64,000 nt of DNA from Terrimonas sp. (GTDB lineage: Bacteria; Bacteroidota; Bacteroidia; Chitinophagales; Chitinophagaceae), in NCBI GenBank assembly GCA_016125075.1, contig WGMO01000010.1:62001-126000 (forward strand), read 5' to 3'. Below are positions 8,231-16,619 of this stretch, one piece after another; the stretch's first letter is position 1; each line of letters begins with the position of its first letter. A model generated the notes under the pieces. The model ran no database searches and was not told where the DNA came from. It saw nothing but the letters and a program-made list of their open reading frames with translations. The position numbers and the translations under genes are program-made.

Positions 8231-9335
8231 TCCATTTAATACAAACGGGTTTTCCCAGATTGATCCTTTCTCCCGAATCGGAAAGGGCCCCGGACGCCTT
8301 ATCAATTGTAAAGACCACGATCTCATTGCTGTCCTGGTTGGCCACCAGCAAAAAATTCCCGCTGGGATCAATACTGAAATTACGGGGGGTTTCACCCATG
8401 GTGGACTGGTGGTCAAATAAGGTGAGGGTACCGTTTTCAGGATGAATGGCAAAGATGCCAATCGTATTGGACTGTGCCCTGTTACTGGCATATAAAAAAT
8501 TTCCATCGGGTGATATATGGATGTCGGCACCACTCGCAGTTCCTAGATAATCCAAAGGCTGTGAAGAGATGTTCTGCAAAAGGTTCAATACTCCTTTGGA
8601 ATAACCATACACGGATATGCTGCCTGTTAATTCCTCGATGAGATAGGCGACGTGGAGCCGGGGATGAAAAATAAAATGCCGGGGCCCGCTTCCTGCCTCA
8701 GTTTCAACGTAAGGGATCTTAGCAGGCTTTAACGCTCCCTTCCTGTCATCGAACGAATAGATCATGACCTTATCCGTTCCCAGGTCGGGTGTAAAAAGAA
8801 AATTATTGTCCGGAGACAAGACCGTTGAATGTACATGCGGCCCTTCCTGTCTGTCTGAATTTACACTGTAACCCACATCCTGAAGGGTAGCTGCGATATC
8901 CCCTAACGCGCCATTTTTTTCCACAGGAAATAAAGTTGCGGATCCGCTGGAATAATTTCCTGCAATCACCCATTTCCCGGTTTTGTCAACTGTTATATAA
9001 CAGGGGTGGTCGCCACCGGAGGGTTGTTGGTTGATGACCGATAATTGCCCGCTTTGTTTGTCAAACGAAAATGCTGTGATATTTCCCGGCTTGTCTTCAT
9101 TTACAGCATACACAAATTTCTCATCAGGTGAAACGGCGAGGTATGAAGGGTTACTGGCAGGGACAGTACTGATGGCTTCCGATTTTCCCGTTTCAGTATC
9201 AAATTTGTAAACATAGATTCCTTCACTCATTCCCGGACGGGTATAAGTACCCACCAGCATAAAATACTCCTTTTGCTGTGCATTTACCCGGACAAGGGAA
9301 AACATCATCAGGGAAAACAAGGTAAGATTTTTCAT
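8217..9335 (-). CDS. Secreted lactonase-family beta-propeller protein
   Basis: A protein of about 372 residues from the chosen ATG at 9335, which gives a clean signal peptide (NLTLFSLMMFSLVRVNA). An upstream in-frame start at 9398 would bury that signal. The mature part shows repeated propeller blades (VGTYTRPGMSEGIYVY, YVYAVNEDKPGNI-like and LSPDNNFLFTPDLGTDKV) of the seven-bladed Lactonase family (PF10282), whose founding member is 6-phosphogluconolactonase Pgl. Because it is exported, a cytosolic pentose-phosphate role is unlikely and the physiological substrate is unknown. It is convergent with hmuV and divergent from the Hsp20 gene. Confidence 0.9.
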   Translation of the reverse strand: MKNLTLFSLMMFSLVRVNAQQKEYFMLVGTYTRPGMSEGIYVYKFDTETGKSEAISTVPASNPSYLAVSPDEKFVYAVNEDKPGNITAFSFDKQSGQLSVINQQPSGGDHPCYITVDKTGKWVIAGNYSSGSATLFPVEKNGALGDIAATLQDVGYSVNSDRQEGPHVHSTVLSPDNNFLFTPDLGTDKVMIYSFDDRKGALKPAKIPYVETEAGSGPRHFIFHPRLHVAYLIEELTGSISVYGYSKGVLNLLQNISSQPLDYLGTASGADIHISPDGNFLYASNRAQSNTIGIFAIHPENGTLTLFDHQSTMGETPRNFSIDPSGNFLLVANQDSNEIVVFTIDKASGALSDSGERINLGKPVCIKWISTQ

Positions 9336-9436
9336 ATGCCAATTTACAAAGAGGGAATTTAAAAATCGAATAAAATATTTGTTCTTTATATCCGTCAAAC
9401 TAATGGATAATATTTATTCATTTAAAAATCGAAAAT

Positions 9437-9835
9437 ATGAACTACAATCAGTCATGCGCCGCAAAAGGCACCCAACACGGAGGCAGGCACCGGCACCTGC
9501 AAATCCGATCTATGCAAAGAGCCGCCGTCAATATTTACAAGACAGCAACCAGTTATGAATTGCTGGTTTTTGCCCCCGGTCGCATCAGGGAAAATTTCAA
9601 GATTGATGTGCTGGGAAGCGAACTGACCATCTCTTACACCCCCCCGGAAGGATTTCCCAGGCCAGAATGGGTGAGAAGGGAATACAGCAGGGGTGGTTTT
9701 GTCAGGACCTTTACCCTGGAAGATTTTATGGACGCAAAGAACATCCAGGCAAAATATGCTGATGGTGTTTTGCAGGTAAGTCTTCCCCTCATTCCGGGAA
9801 AGGAATCGGCCAAACAGGAAATTCCGATAAGTTGA
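9437..9835 (+). CDS. Hsp20/alpha-crystallin small heat-shock protein
   Basis: A 132-residue protein. Residues about 28-125 form an alpha-crystallin domain: AVNIYKTATSYELLVFAPG, then FKIDVLGSELTISY, then a RREYSRGGFVRTFTLED segment and IQAKYADGVLQVSLPL, ending in the EIPIS tail (I-x-I/V-type motif used for oligomer contacts). It is an ATP-independent holdase. The N-terminal arm is short and rich in His, Gly and Arg (GTQHGGRHRHLQIR), unlike the usual hydrophobic arm. An internal ATG near codon 27 would remove it. A strong intrinsic terminator follows. No heat-shock promoter or CIRCE-like repeat was seen upstream. Confidence 0.85.
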   Translation: MNYNQSCAAKGTQHGGRHRHLQIRSMQRAAVNIYKTATSYELLVFAPGRIRENFKIDVLGSELTISYTPPEGFPRPEWVRREYSRGGFVRTFTLEDFMDAKNIQAKYADGVLQVSLPLIPGKESAKQEIPIS

Positions 9836-9853
9836 TTTTCCTTTTTTTTAGTC

Positions 9854-9884
9854 AAAGTGATGGGGAACCCCATCACTTTTTTTT
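9854..9884 (+). terminator. Intrinsic terminator after the Hsp20 gene
   Basis: AAGTGATGGGG pairs with CCCCATCACTT around a very small GAAC-type loop, followed by a run of T. It lies 19 bases after the Hsp20 stop. Confidence 0.9.
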
Positions 9885-9989
9885 AACAAATTATCTGGAC
9901 CCGGGTTTTAACAATTCATCATCAAACTCCGGCACATGGTTTACAGTCTTAGTGGTGAGATCTATTGAATAACCGGTAAACTTATAGCC

Positions 9990-10355
9990 ATGAAAAAAAC
10001 TTTTACATTTTCCATTTTATTTCTAAGTGCTGTTTTTCTGCTCTCCAGTTGCTCCAAAAGGGGTTACTATGATTTTGATGACCGATATTGGTTAAACCAG
10101 GAAAGGGGTGTGGTCGTATACAGCAGTTACAACTGTAATTATTATGTGCTGGAAACCTATAACGGATATACAATCATCAGGGCTTCCGGGGGCATTATGC
10201 CCTATGAAGGCGACGTGATTTATGGCGATCTCAGTCACTTTGGATACGGAAGTTTTTATAACCGTTCCTACGGAGGTCTTATCAACGGAACCCTTACAGA
10301 CTTTTGGCTGAATTACAGCGAGGCCCAGAACAGGATAGACTATTACTGTTACTGA
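9990..10355 (+). CDS. Small Tyr/Gly-rich hypothetical lipoprotein
   Basis: A 121-residue protein with a lipoprotein signal (TFSILFLSAVFLLSSC, lipobox LSSC, Cys near residue 21). The mature chain is rich in Tyr, Gly and Asn (YYVLETYNGYTIIR, GDLSHFGYGSFYNRSYGG) and ends in YYCY. I recognise no family beyond a general resemblance to small Bacteroidota lipoproteins. It probably sits in the outer membrane facing the periplasm or surface. Its stop codon abuts the stop of the convergent purC with no base between them. Confidence 0.8.
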   Translation: MKKTFTFSILFLSAVFLLSSCSKRGYYDFDDRYWLNQERGVVVYSSYNCNYYVLETYNGYTIIRASGGIMPYEGDVIYGDLSHFGYGSFYNRSYGGLINGTLTDFWLNYSEAQNRIDYYCY

Positions 10356-11285
10356 TCAACTGTCCAGTTTACGGAGTGATGAGGTGATGATCTGATAAGT
10401 CTCCTCATCACTCATTTCTACAGGAACGAATTTTTCGCCAATCACTTTTTCATAAAGTTCTATATATCTTTTTGAAATGGTGCTGACCCATTCATCAGAC
10501 ATGGGTGGGACGACCTGGCCCTCCTTTCCCATAAACCCGTTTCCGATCAGCCATTCCCGTACAAATTCTTTGCTAAGCTGTTGCTGTCTTTCCCCCTTAT
10601 GCTGCCTGTCATCAAAACCTTCCGCATAAAAATACCTGGAACTGTCGGGAGTATGGATCTCATCCATCAGGATGATTTCTGATCCGATCTTTCCAAATTC
10701 ATATTTCGTATCCACCAGGATCAGTCCCCTGCGGGCGGCCATTTCCTTCCCCTTTTCAAACAGGGCAAGCGTGTATTTTTCCAGCACTTCCCATTCGGCA
10801 GCGGTGGCTAACCCTTTTTGTATGATCTCTTCCTTACTGATATCTTCATCATGCCCTTCATCAGCCTTGGTAGAAGGCGTTATAATGGGGGAAGGGAAAT
10901 TGTCATTTTCCCGGAGACCTTCGGGCATGGATACACCGCATAATTCTCTTTTTCCTGACTGATAGGTTCTCCAGGCATGACCCGTCAGATTTCCTCTCAC
11001 CACCATTTCAATCTTGAATGGGGTACATTTCTTTCCTATTGATACCTGCGGTGCCGGCGAATCCATCAGCCAGTTGGGGCAAATATCCCGGGTAGCATTT
11101 AACATATAGGCGGCTATCTGATTCAAAACCTGACCCTTGCAGGGGATGGGCCTGGGTAATACCACGTCAAATGCCGAAATCCGGTTACTCGCAACCATGA
11201 CCAGCCATTGGTCATGGATGGTATAAACATCGCGCACTTTCCCTTTGTAAAAGGCGGTTTGACCCGGAAATGAGTAAGTAGCCAT
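10356..11285 (-). CDS. purC: Phosphoribosylaminoimidazole-succinocarboxamide synthase (SAICAR synthase)
   Basis: A 309-residue enzyme that ligates aspartate to CAIR using ATP, making SAICAR in de novo purine synthesis. Seen: [11 protein letters not shown] at the N-terminus (nucleotide-binding GKVRD motif), [12 protein letters not shown], the substrate-binding stretch [13 protein letters not shown], and [12 protein letters not shown]. Its length matches the longer ADE1-like form rather than the roughly 240-residue E. coli type. The ATG at 11285 starts exactly at the conserved N-terminus. A TAGTTTTG promoter element lies 20 bases upstream. purM, another purine gene, is about 8 kb away. Confidence 0.96.
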   Translation of the reverse strand: MATYSFPGQTAFYKGKVRDVYTIHDQWLVMVASNRISAFDVVLPRPIPCKGQVLNQIAAYMLNATRDICPNWLMDSPAPQVSIGKKCTPFKIEMVVRGNLTGHAWRTYQSGKRELCGVSMPEGLRENDNFPSPIITPSTKADEGHDEDISKEEIIQKGLATAAEWEVLEKYTLALFEKGKEMAARRGLILVDTKYEFGKIGSEIILMDEIHTPDSSRYFYAEGFDDRQHKGERQQQLSKEFVREWLIGNGFMGKEGQVVPPMSDEWVSTISKRYIELYEKVIGEKFVPVEMSDEETYQIITSSLRKLDS

Positions 11286-11304
11286 AGAATAATAAAAGTT
11301 ATGG

Positions 11305-11312
11305 CAAAACTA
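11305..11312 (-). promoter_or_regulatory. -7 promoter element (TAnnTTTG) for purC
   Basis: The minus strand reads TAGTTTTG, an exact match to the Bacteroidota -7 consensus, 20 bases upstream of the purC ATG. A convincing -33 TTG is not visible at the usual spacing. Confidence 0.5.
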
Positions 11313-11399
11313 TAAAAACTGGAGATATAAAAAGTCACCCGGAAATCACCTTATTTAATTAAAAATTAAATTTTTAGATAAATATTACAATGCTTATTT

Positions 11400-11407
11400 T
11401 ACATTTG
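11400..11407 (+). promoter_or_regulatory. -7 promoter element (TAnnTTTG) for the 972-residue TonB receptor
   Basis: TACATTTG matches the consensus exactly and lies 25 bases upstream of the ATG at 11433, in very AT-rich DNA. The -33 element is not clear. Confidence 0.5.
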
Positions 11408-11432
11408 AATTATCTAACCAAAAATAATTAAT

Positions 11433-14351
11433 ATGAGAAAAAGCTTGCGCTGTTTGGCCCTGTGCCTGATAGCAGGCATGGCTTCGATTGCTGCCTTTGC
11501 TCAGACTATCACACTTAAGGGTACGGTTCGTAATTCCTCCAACCAACAATCTGTACCGGCAGTTTCAGTAACTGTAAAAGGAACCTCTGATGGAACATTT
11601 ACCGATGAAAACGGAAATTTCAGCATTACCACGGCTGCCAAACTTCCCATTACATTGGTCATTTCATCCATAAATTTTGAATCAAAAGAAGTCAGCGTTA
11701 CAGACCCGGCGGGAGCTGTAACCGTTGAATTGGCCCCGACCTCCACTCTGGGCCAGGAAGTGGTGGTAGCTGCCACCCGAACGGCACAAAGAGCCCTGGA
11801 TGCCCCTGTTACCATCGAAAGATTGGGCGGAGCCAGTTTACGCGCCATTGCTGCCCCCAATTATTATGAGGCATTGACCAACCTGAAAGGGGTGGATATG
11901 CATACTGCCAGTCTGACCTTTCGGACGATTACCACCCGTGGTTTTGTTTCCAGCGGTAACTCAAGGATGAACCAGCTGATTGACGGTATGGATAATATGG
12001 CCCCCGGTCTGAACTTTTCGGTGGGTAATATAGTTGGCCTGACGGAACTGGATGTCGATAATATCGAGTTATTATCAGGTGCCTCCTCAGCCTTGTATGG
12101 TTCAGGAGGTATGAATGGTACCTTACTGATCAACAGTAAAAACCCTTTCAAGTACCAGGGACTGAGTTTTAATATCAAACAGGGCATTATGCATACCGAT
12201 GGTAAGCAAAGAAGCCCCTCACCATATTATGACTGGTCAATGCGTTTTGCCAAGAATTTCAAGGATAAGATTGCTATCAAAATCTCGGGGCAGCTTTTAA
12301 GGGCCAATGACTGGGAAGCCAATGATATGGATAATGTAGCCCGGAATAATGTACTCAGCAAGATCATTCCCGGAAACCGTCAAACAGATCCCAATTATGA
12401 TGGGGTGAATGTGTATGGGGATGAAACCAGCGCTAATATGCTGGGAGTTACCCAAAGCATTCAGAATTCCTATATAGCGGGAATCAACCTTGCTTCCGGC
12501 GGAGCGATTCCGAATATTGCCGCACTCTTAAACGGAATTATCCCCTCCAATGCCACCCAATCTCAGATCAATGCCATACTGGCCGGAGCTTTTGGATCCA
12601 ATCCTACATTGCTGAGTACCGTTAGCCAGTTCTTTCCTTTTTACTGGGGATTGCGCAATAATCTTGTTCCAAACCAGAATGTGTCGAGAACAGGCTATAA
12701 TGAAAGAGACCTGGTCGATTACAATTCGCTGAATTTTAAATTCAATGCCGGGGTGCATTACAAAATAACTCCAAACATTGAAGCTTCCTGGAATACCTAT
12801 TGGGGAACCGGTACAACAGTTTACACAGGCGCTGACCGGTATTCGTTGAAGAACTTCAAGATGGCCCAGCACAAACTGGAAGTTAAGAGCAAGAATTGGT
12901 TTGTCAGGGGATATACCACCCAGGAAAATGCAGGACAAGCCTATAATGCTACAGTTTTGGGAAGGTTGATGCAGGAGGCGTTCAGACCGAGTGAAGTTTG
13001 GTATCCAACCTATATCGGCAATTACCTGGGATACAAGCTTGCTGTTTTAGGCAACGGCTTACCTCCAGATGAATACGGTGCACATCAATTTGCCAGGAAT
13101 GCAGCCGATGTGAACAGGCCACTTCCCGGCACACCTTCTTTCAATGCGCTAAAAGACCAGATCAGTTCCACGGCTATCCCAGCAGGCGCTAAATTCCTTG
13201 ATAAATCAGACATGTGGTCTGCCGAAGGACAATTGAACCTTTCAGACGCACTCGGTTTTTCTGATAAAGTGGAAATGATCGCCGGTGCCAACTGGAAACT
13301 CTATGTATTGAATTCACAGGGAACGATATTCTCAGATACTACCGGCCCGTTAAAGATCAATGAAACCGGTGGATACATTCAATTGCGTAAAAAATTATTC
13401 AATGATGTACTGACTCTGACTGCTGCCGGGCGTTATGATAAGAATAAGAATTTTGAAGGAAGATTTACCCCCCGGTTTACAGGGGTGATCAAGGTGGCAA
13501 AAGATAATAACCTCAGGGTCTCCTACCAGACTGCTTACCGTTTCCCCACCAACCAGAACCAGTATATCAACCTGAATGTGGGTTCCGGTATCCTGATCGG
13601 TGGTATTCCTGAATTCCAGACTTATTATGGATTAAATACAAATCCAGGCTATACAGCAGAAAGTATTGCAGCCGCCAGGGCCGCTAATAATCCGGCCTTA
13701 TTGGTTCAAGCCGTCTATAAAGGCATGAAACCCGAAAGCGTTGTTTCTACAGAATTTGGATATAAAGGTTTAATCGGTAAAAAATTGCTGCTTGACGCCT
13801 ATTACTATTTCAGTAAGTACACCGATTTCCTTGCTGCTGTTGCCGTAGGACAATCGCTGACAGGTTCACCAGCCGGAATTCTGAACCCGCTTACCACCAG
13901 GAATCTTTCCTATACTGAAAATTCTGCTTCTGCCGTGAAAGCCAATGGATGGGGATTCGGGCTGGATTACCAGATGGCCAGGGGTTATATCTTCAGTGGT
14001 AACGTTTATTCAGACGTCTTGAATAATGTCCCTTCCGGTTTTGTCACTTTCTTTAATGCCCCTAAATACAGGGTGAACCTGGGTTTGAGAAATGAGAATA
14101 TTATCAAGAACCTGGGATTCAATTTCATCATGAAATGGCAGGATGAAGTGAGTTATGAAGGAACATTTGTTACCGGCACCTTACCCGCCATCCTTACAGC
14201 AGATGTGCAGTTCACCTATAAAGTGCCGAACAGCAAAGGAGTGATCAGGATCGGGGGAACCAACGTAGCCAATACCTACCGTCGTACCGGATATGGCAGC
14301 CCGGCAGTAGGCGGTCTTTATTACGTAAGCTACGGGTATAATATTTTCTAA
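11433..14351 (+). CDS. Large TonB-dependent outer-membrane receptor without SusD partner
   Basis: A 972-residue receptor. The signal peptide ends near residue 23 (ASIAAFAQ). A carboxypeptidase-regulatory-like domain spans about 27-100 (LKGTVRNSSNQQSVPAVSVTVKG). A plug domain spans about 110-230 (LDAPVTIERLGG, TTRGFVSSGN, LLSGASSALYGSGGMNGTLLI). The long barrel ends in YYVSYGYNIF with a C-terminal Phe. The adjacent genes are not a SusD homologue or a transporter, so the ligand cannot be inferred. It stands alone with its own promoter-like element and a strong terminator. Confidence 0.92.
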   Translation: MRKSLRCLALCLIAGMASIAAFAQTITLKGTVRNSSNQQSVPAVSVTVKGTSDGTFTDENGNFSITTAAKLPITLVISSINFESKEVSVTDPAGAVTVELAPTSTLGQEVVVAATRTAQRALDAPVTIERLGGASLRAIAAPNYYEALTNLKGVDMHTASLTFRTITTRGFVSSGNSRMNQLIDGMDNMAPGLNFSVGNIVGLTELDVDNIELLSGASSALYGSGGMNGTLLINSKNPFKYQGLSFNIKQGIMHTDGKQRSPSPYYDWSMRFAKNFKDKIAIKISGQLLRANDWEANDMDNVARNNVLSKIIPGNRQTDPNYDGVNVYGDETSANMLGVTQSIQNSYIAGINLASGGAIPNIAALLNGIIPSNATQSQINAILAGAFGSNPTLLSTVSQFFPFYWGLRNNLVPNQNVSRTGYNERDLVDYNSLNFKFNAGVHYKITPNIEASWNTYWGTGTTVYTGADRYSLKNFKMAQHKLEVKSKNWFVRGYTTQENAGQAYNATVLGRLMQEAFRPSEVWYPTYIGNYLGYKLAVLGNGLPPDEYGAHQFARNAADVNRPLPGTPSFNALKDQISSTAIPAGAKFLDKSDMWSAEGQLNLSDALGFSDKVEMIAGANWKLYVLNSQGTIFSDTTGPLKINETGGYIQLRKKLFNDVLTLTAAGRYDKNKNFEGRFTPRFTGVIKVAKDNNLRVSYQTAYRFPTNQNQYINLNVGSGILIGGIPEFQTYYGLNTNPGYTAESIAAARAANNPALLVQAVYKGMKPESVVSTEFGYKGLIGKKLLLDAYYYFSKYTDFLAAVAVGQSLTGSPAGILNPLTTRNLSYTENSASAVKANGWGFGLDYQMARGYIFSGNVYSDVLNNVPSGFVTFFNAPKYRVNLGLRNENIIKNLGFNFIMKWQDEVSYEGTFVTGTLPAILTADVQFTYKVPNSKGVIRIGGTNVANTYRRTGYGSPAVGGLYYVSYGYNIF

Positions 14352-14376
14352 TACTGTTAAACGAAATTGGATAATT

Positions 14377-14401
14377 AAAAGCCCTTCGGGGCTTTTTTTT
14401 T
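14377..14401. terminator. Bidirectional terminator with TTCG tetraloop
   Basis: AAAAGCCC and GGGCTTTT pair around a TTCG loop, followed by eight T. It lies between the convergent TonB receptor and the coiled-coil gene whose stop codon begins at 14402 on the minus strand, so it can serve both. Confidence 0.92.
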
Positions 14402-15323
14402 ATGAAAGGCCCAGCATGGTCTTACCAATCCTGATTCCATTGTGGAAGATGAGTAATTGGTATGTGCCGGCGGAAAAATCCTGTGGACTAAGGGAAAATA
14501 TCAGGTTCTTGGAGTCTCCCTTGCTATAATCAAACCTGATCTTTCGGGTATATTCAATCTTACCGTCAGTTTTGGAAGTAAAGCTCCCTGAACCCCATAC
14601 ATCTTCCATGATTGTTTTACCAGAAGGGTCTTTTACCACCACCGTTAATTCTGCATTGGGGAAACTGAAGGCATTATTCTGAACAGTGAAGGATACTATC
14701 AATTTCTTGGCTTTGCGGGCTGTTTTTACAGGAATTTCATTATTACCAGACCGTATATTGACGGCCTGCAGGTTGATCTCTGAAGCTACGAAGATAGAAG
14801 CGTCGTTAACCTGTTTGGCCAGTTTCTTGTTTTCATCATCCAGCTTTTTCAGGTTCAGTTCCATAGAATCGATCTGGCCATTGAGTTGTGACATCACACC
14901 GGTCAGCCTTAATCTTTCATCTTCCAGGTCGGTATTCTGCTCCCGCATGTCATCGATCTTGTAACGGAGGTCGCGGATCAGGTCCCGCGCATTTTTGAGA
15001 TCTGATTTTGAAAGGTTTTCTTTTCGAAGGATATTCCCGATCTGTCTTTTCAGGCTGTTGATTTCTTTCAGCTTCACACTGAGTTCGCCTTTTAAAGAAT
15101 CCACATCTCCTCCCGTATTGTTTACTGCTGTAAAACTGGAACCTGCCAGCAGGTTTTCCAAAGAGTCTCTTACCCTTGAAATGATCGCCAAAGTATCAGC
15201 CGCAATAACGATCCGGTTAGGGTTCACGGATGCATAATTACTTTTATCATAAAGATGATAAATCCAGGTGCCAATCAGACCTGCAGAAAGTAAAATAAGG
15301 AGTAAAGATTTGTTATCCTTCAT
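14400..15323 (-). CDS. Membrane-anchored coiled-coil protein, paralogue B
   Basis: A 307-residue protein of unknown function. An N-terminal membrane segment (SLLLILLSAGLIGTWIYHLYD, residues about 5-25) is followed by a long heptad-rich coiled coil at about 70-175 (LKEINSLKRQIGNIL, LIRDLRYKIDDMREQ, LNLKKLDDENKKLAKQ). A beta-sandwich-like C-terminal domain follows at about 185-307 (KKLIVSFTVQNN, VVVKDPSGKTIMEDVWGSGS, GTYQLLIFHNGIRIGKT). Architecture and many short stretches match the neighbour at 15453-16430, so they are tandem duplicates. The coiled coil would project from the inner membrane, most likely into the periplasm, and oligomerise. A terminator separates the two genes. Confidence 0.85.
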   Translation of the reverse strand: MKDNKSLLLILLSAGLIGTWIYHLYDKSNYASVNPNRIVIAADTLAIISRVRDSLENLLAGSSFTAVNNTGGDVDSLKGELSVKLKEINSLKRQIGNILRKENLSKSDLKNARDLIRDLRYKIDDMREQNTDLEDERLRLTGVMSQLNGQIDSMELNLKKLDDENKKLAKQVNDASIFVASEINLQAVNIRSGNNEIPVKTARKAKKLIVSFTVQNNAFSFPNAELTVVVKDPSGKTIMEDVWGSGSFTSKTDGKIEYTRKIRFDYSKGDSKNLIFSLSPQDFSAGTYQLLIFHNGIRIGKTMLGLS

Positions 15324-15390
15324 AGCGGTTCAAGCTAAACAAAATCTGCTGAATATGAAACAAAAATTTTCAGGATTCCGGCTAACCGAA

Positions 15391-15430
15391 ACGAAAAAAC
15401 CGTTTCAGGAAAAAGCCTGAAACGGTTTCA
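15391..15430 (-). terminator. Intrinsic terminator between the coiled-coil paralogues
   Basis: A perfect 13-bp stem (AAACCGTTTCAGG with its complement at 15416-15428) around a six-base loop. On the minus strand it is followed by a T-run. It terminates the 15453-16430 gene. Confidence 0.92.
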
Positions 15431-15452
15431 AAAAGAATATTTTCAATGATTA

Positions 15453-16430
15453 TCAACCAAATATTCCACCTTTTTTCAAGGTCCTGACACCTTCACCGAT
15501 CTTAAAGCCATTGTGGTAGACTTCGATTTTATAATCGCCGGTCTTGAATTCAGACCAATGGATAGGGATCTGCAGATTTTTGCGGGTTCCCTGGTCGTAA
15601 TTGATGGACAGTTTTGATGTAAAGGTCCTTTCACCGTCATTCCGGGTCGTCAAAGTGCCTGAACCCATCGATTCATCAGCAATCACCTTTCCTTCAGGAT
15701 TAGTGACCATCACATAAATATCGGCAGGTCCGGATTTTGCAATCCTGTTCTCGACATCAAAGGAAACCACCAGTTTGTCAACTTTTTTGGCTGTGGTAGT
15801 AGTCTTTTCCTTGCCATTCTTTCTTTCGTTTACCGGGGTGATCTGAATATTGGATGCGCTGAAGGTAGAACCTACATCTACCGTACTTGATAATTCCTTA
15901 TTTTGTGTGGTGGCGGTCGTGAGATTCTCGGTCAGCACCATCTTTTCAGAGCTGAGTTGTTCATTATCCGCCGTAAGTTGCTGATTTTCAGCTGTCAACT
16001 TAGCGATTTCCACCTCATAGCTATTGATCTTTTCATTTAATTCAGCGATCAGTGATTTAGCCTTTTTCAAATCTGCTTCAGTGGCATTTTTCTTGCTCAA
16101 AACCGACCTGATCTGGCCTTTCAGGTTATTGATCTCTTTCTGCTTTTCAGAAAGCTGGCCTTCTTTCAGGTTGTTATCCCCAGTGAGAGAATCCAGTCTT
16201 AAAACGGCATCATCGTAGGCAAATTTCAGGGAATCGAACTGGTTGGTGACAGAAGCGATCTTATTGTCTTTTTGACCAAGACTTTCATTGGTCTTGTTCT
16301 TGTCGTACAAAAGGTATCCCCAGGTTCCTAATAAACCTGCTGCTAAAATCCCAATCAGTATGTTTTTATTGGAATTACTTTTGGGTTTCGAATCTTGGGG
16401 TGTAGCGGATGGATAATTTGTGTTTGTCAT
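15453..16430 (-). CDS. Membrane-anchored coiled-coil protein, paralogue A
   Basis: A 325-residue protein of unknown function. A polar Ser/Asn/Lys-rich N-terminus of about 22 residues precedes one membrane segment (ILIGILAAGLLGTWGYLLYD). A long coiled coil follows at about 50-190, with a Gln/Glu-rich repeated part (LTAENQQLTADNEQLSSEK). The C-terminal beta-rich domain at about 205-325 has KKVDKLVVSFDVENR, VMVTNPEGKVIADESMGSG and GDYKIEVYHNGFKIGEG. It is a paralogue of the downstream protein, with the same domain order and the shared core GxxGTWxYxLYDK. An exact -7 promoter element lies 29-36 bases upstream of the ATG. Confidence 0.87.
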   Translation of the reverse strand: MTNTNYPSATPQDSKPKSNSNKNILIGILAAGLLGTWGYLLYDKNKTNESLGQKDNKIASVTNQFDSLKFAYDDAVLRLDSLTGDNNLKEGQLSEKQKEINNLKGQIRSVLSKKNATEADLKKAKSLIAELNEKINSYEVEIAKLTAENQQLTADNEQLSSEKMVLTENLTTATTQNKELSSTVDVGSTFSASNIQITPVNERKNGKEKTTTTAKKVDKLVVSFDVENRIAKSGPADIYVMVTNPEGKVIADESMGSGTLTTRNDGERTFTSKLSINYDQGTRKNLQIPIHWSEFKTGDYKIEVYHNGFKIGEGVRTLKKGGIFG

Positions 16431-16458
16431 CGTTATGGGTTTTTGTATGGTGTTTTTT

Positions 16459-16466
16459 CAAAAATA
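16459..16466 (-). promoter_or_regulatory. -7 promoter element (TAnnTTTG) for the coiled-coil gene
   Basis: The minus strand reads TATTTTTG, an exact consensus match 28 bases upstream of the ATG at 16430. A -33 element is not clear. Confidence 0.5.
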
Positions 16467-16619
16467 GTTTATTCAGTATGCCGTATTGAAAAGATATTCT
16501 TCACATACCTGAACAACTGCTATTTTCCGAAAACCGTGCCAAACTCTGTTTGTAAAACAGGAACCAGTGTCAATAAAATTTATAAATCACATTTGCCAAA
16601 GCCTGTAACTTAGCAACTT

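Noticed and set aside
9336-9398. N-terminal extension of the lactonase to 9398
   Set aside because: The extension precedes a complete signal peptide beginning at 9335 and would bury it.
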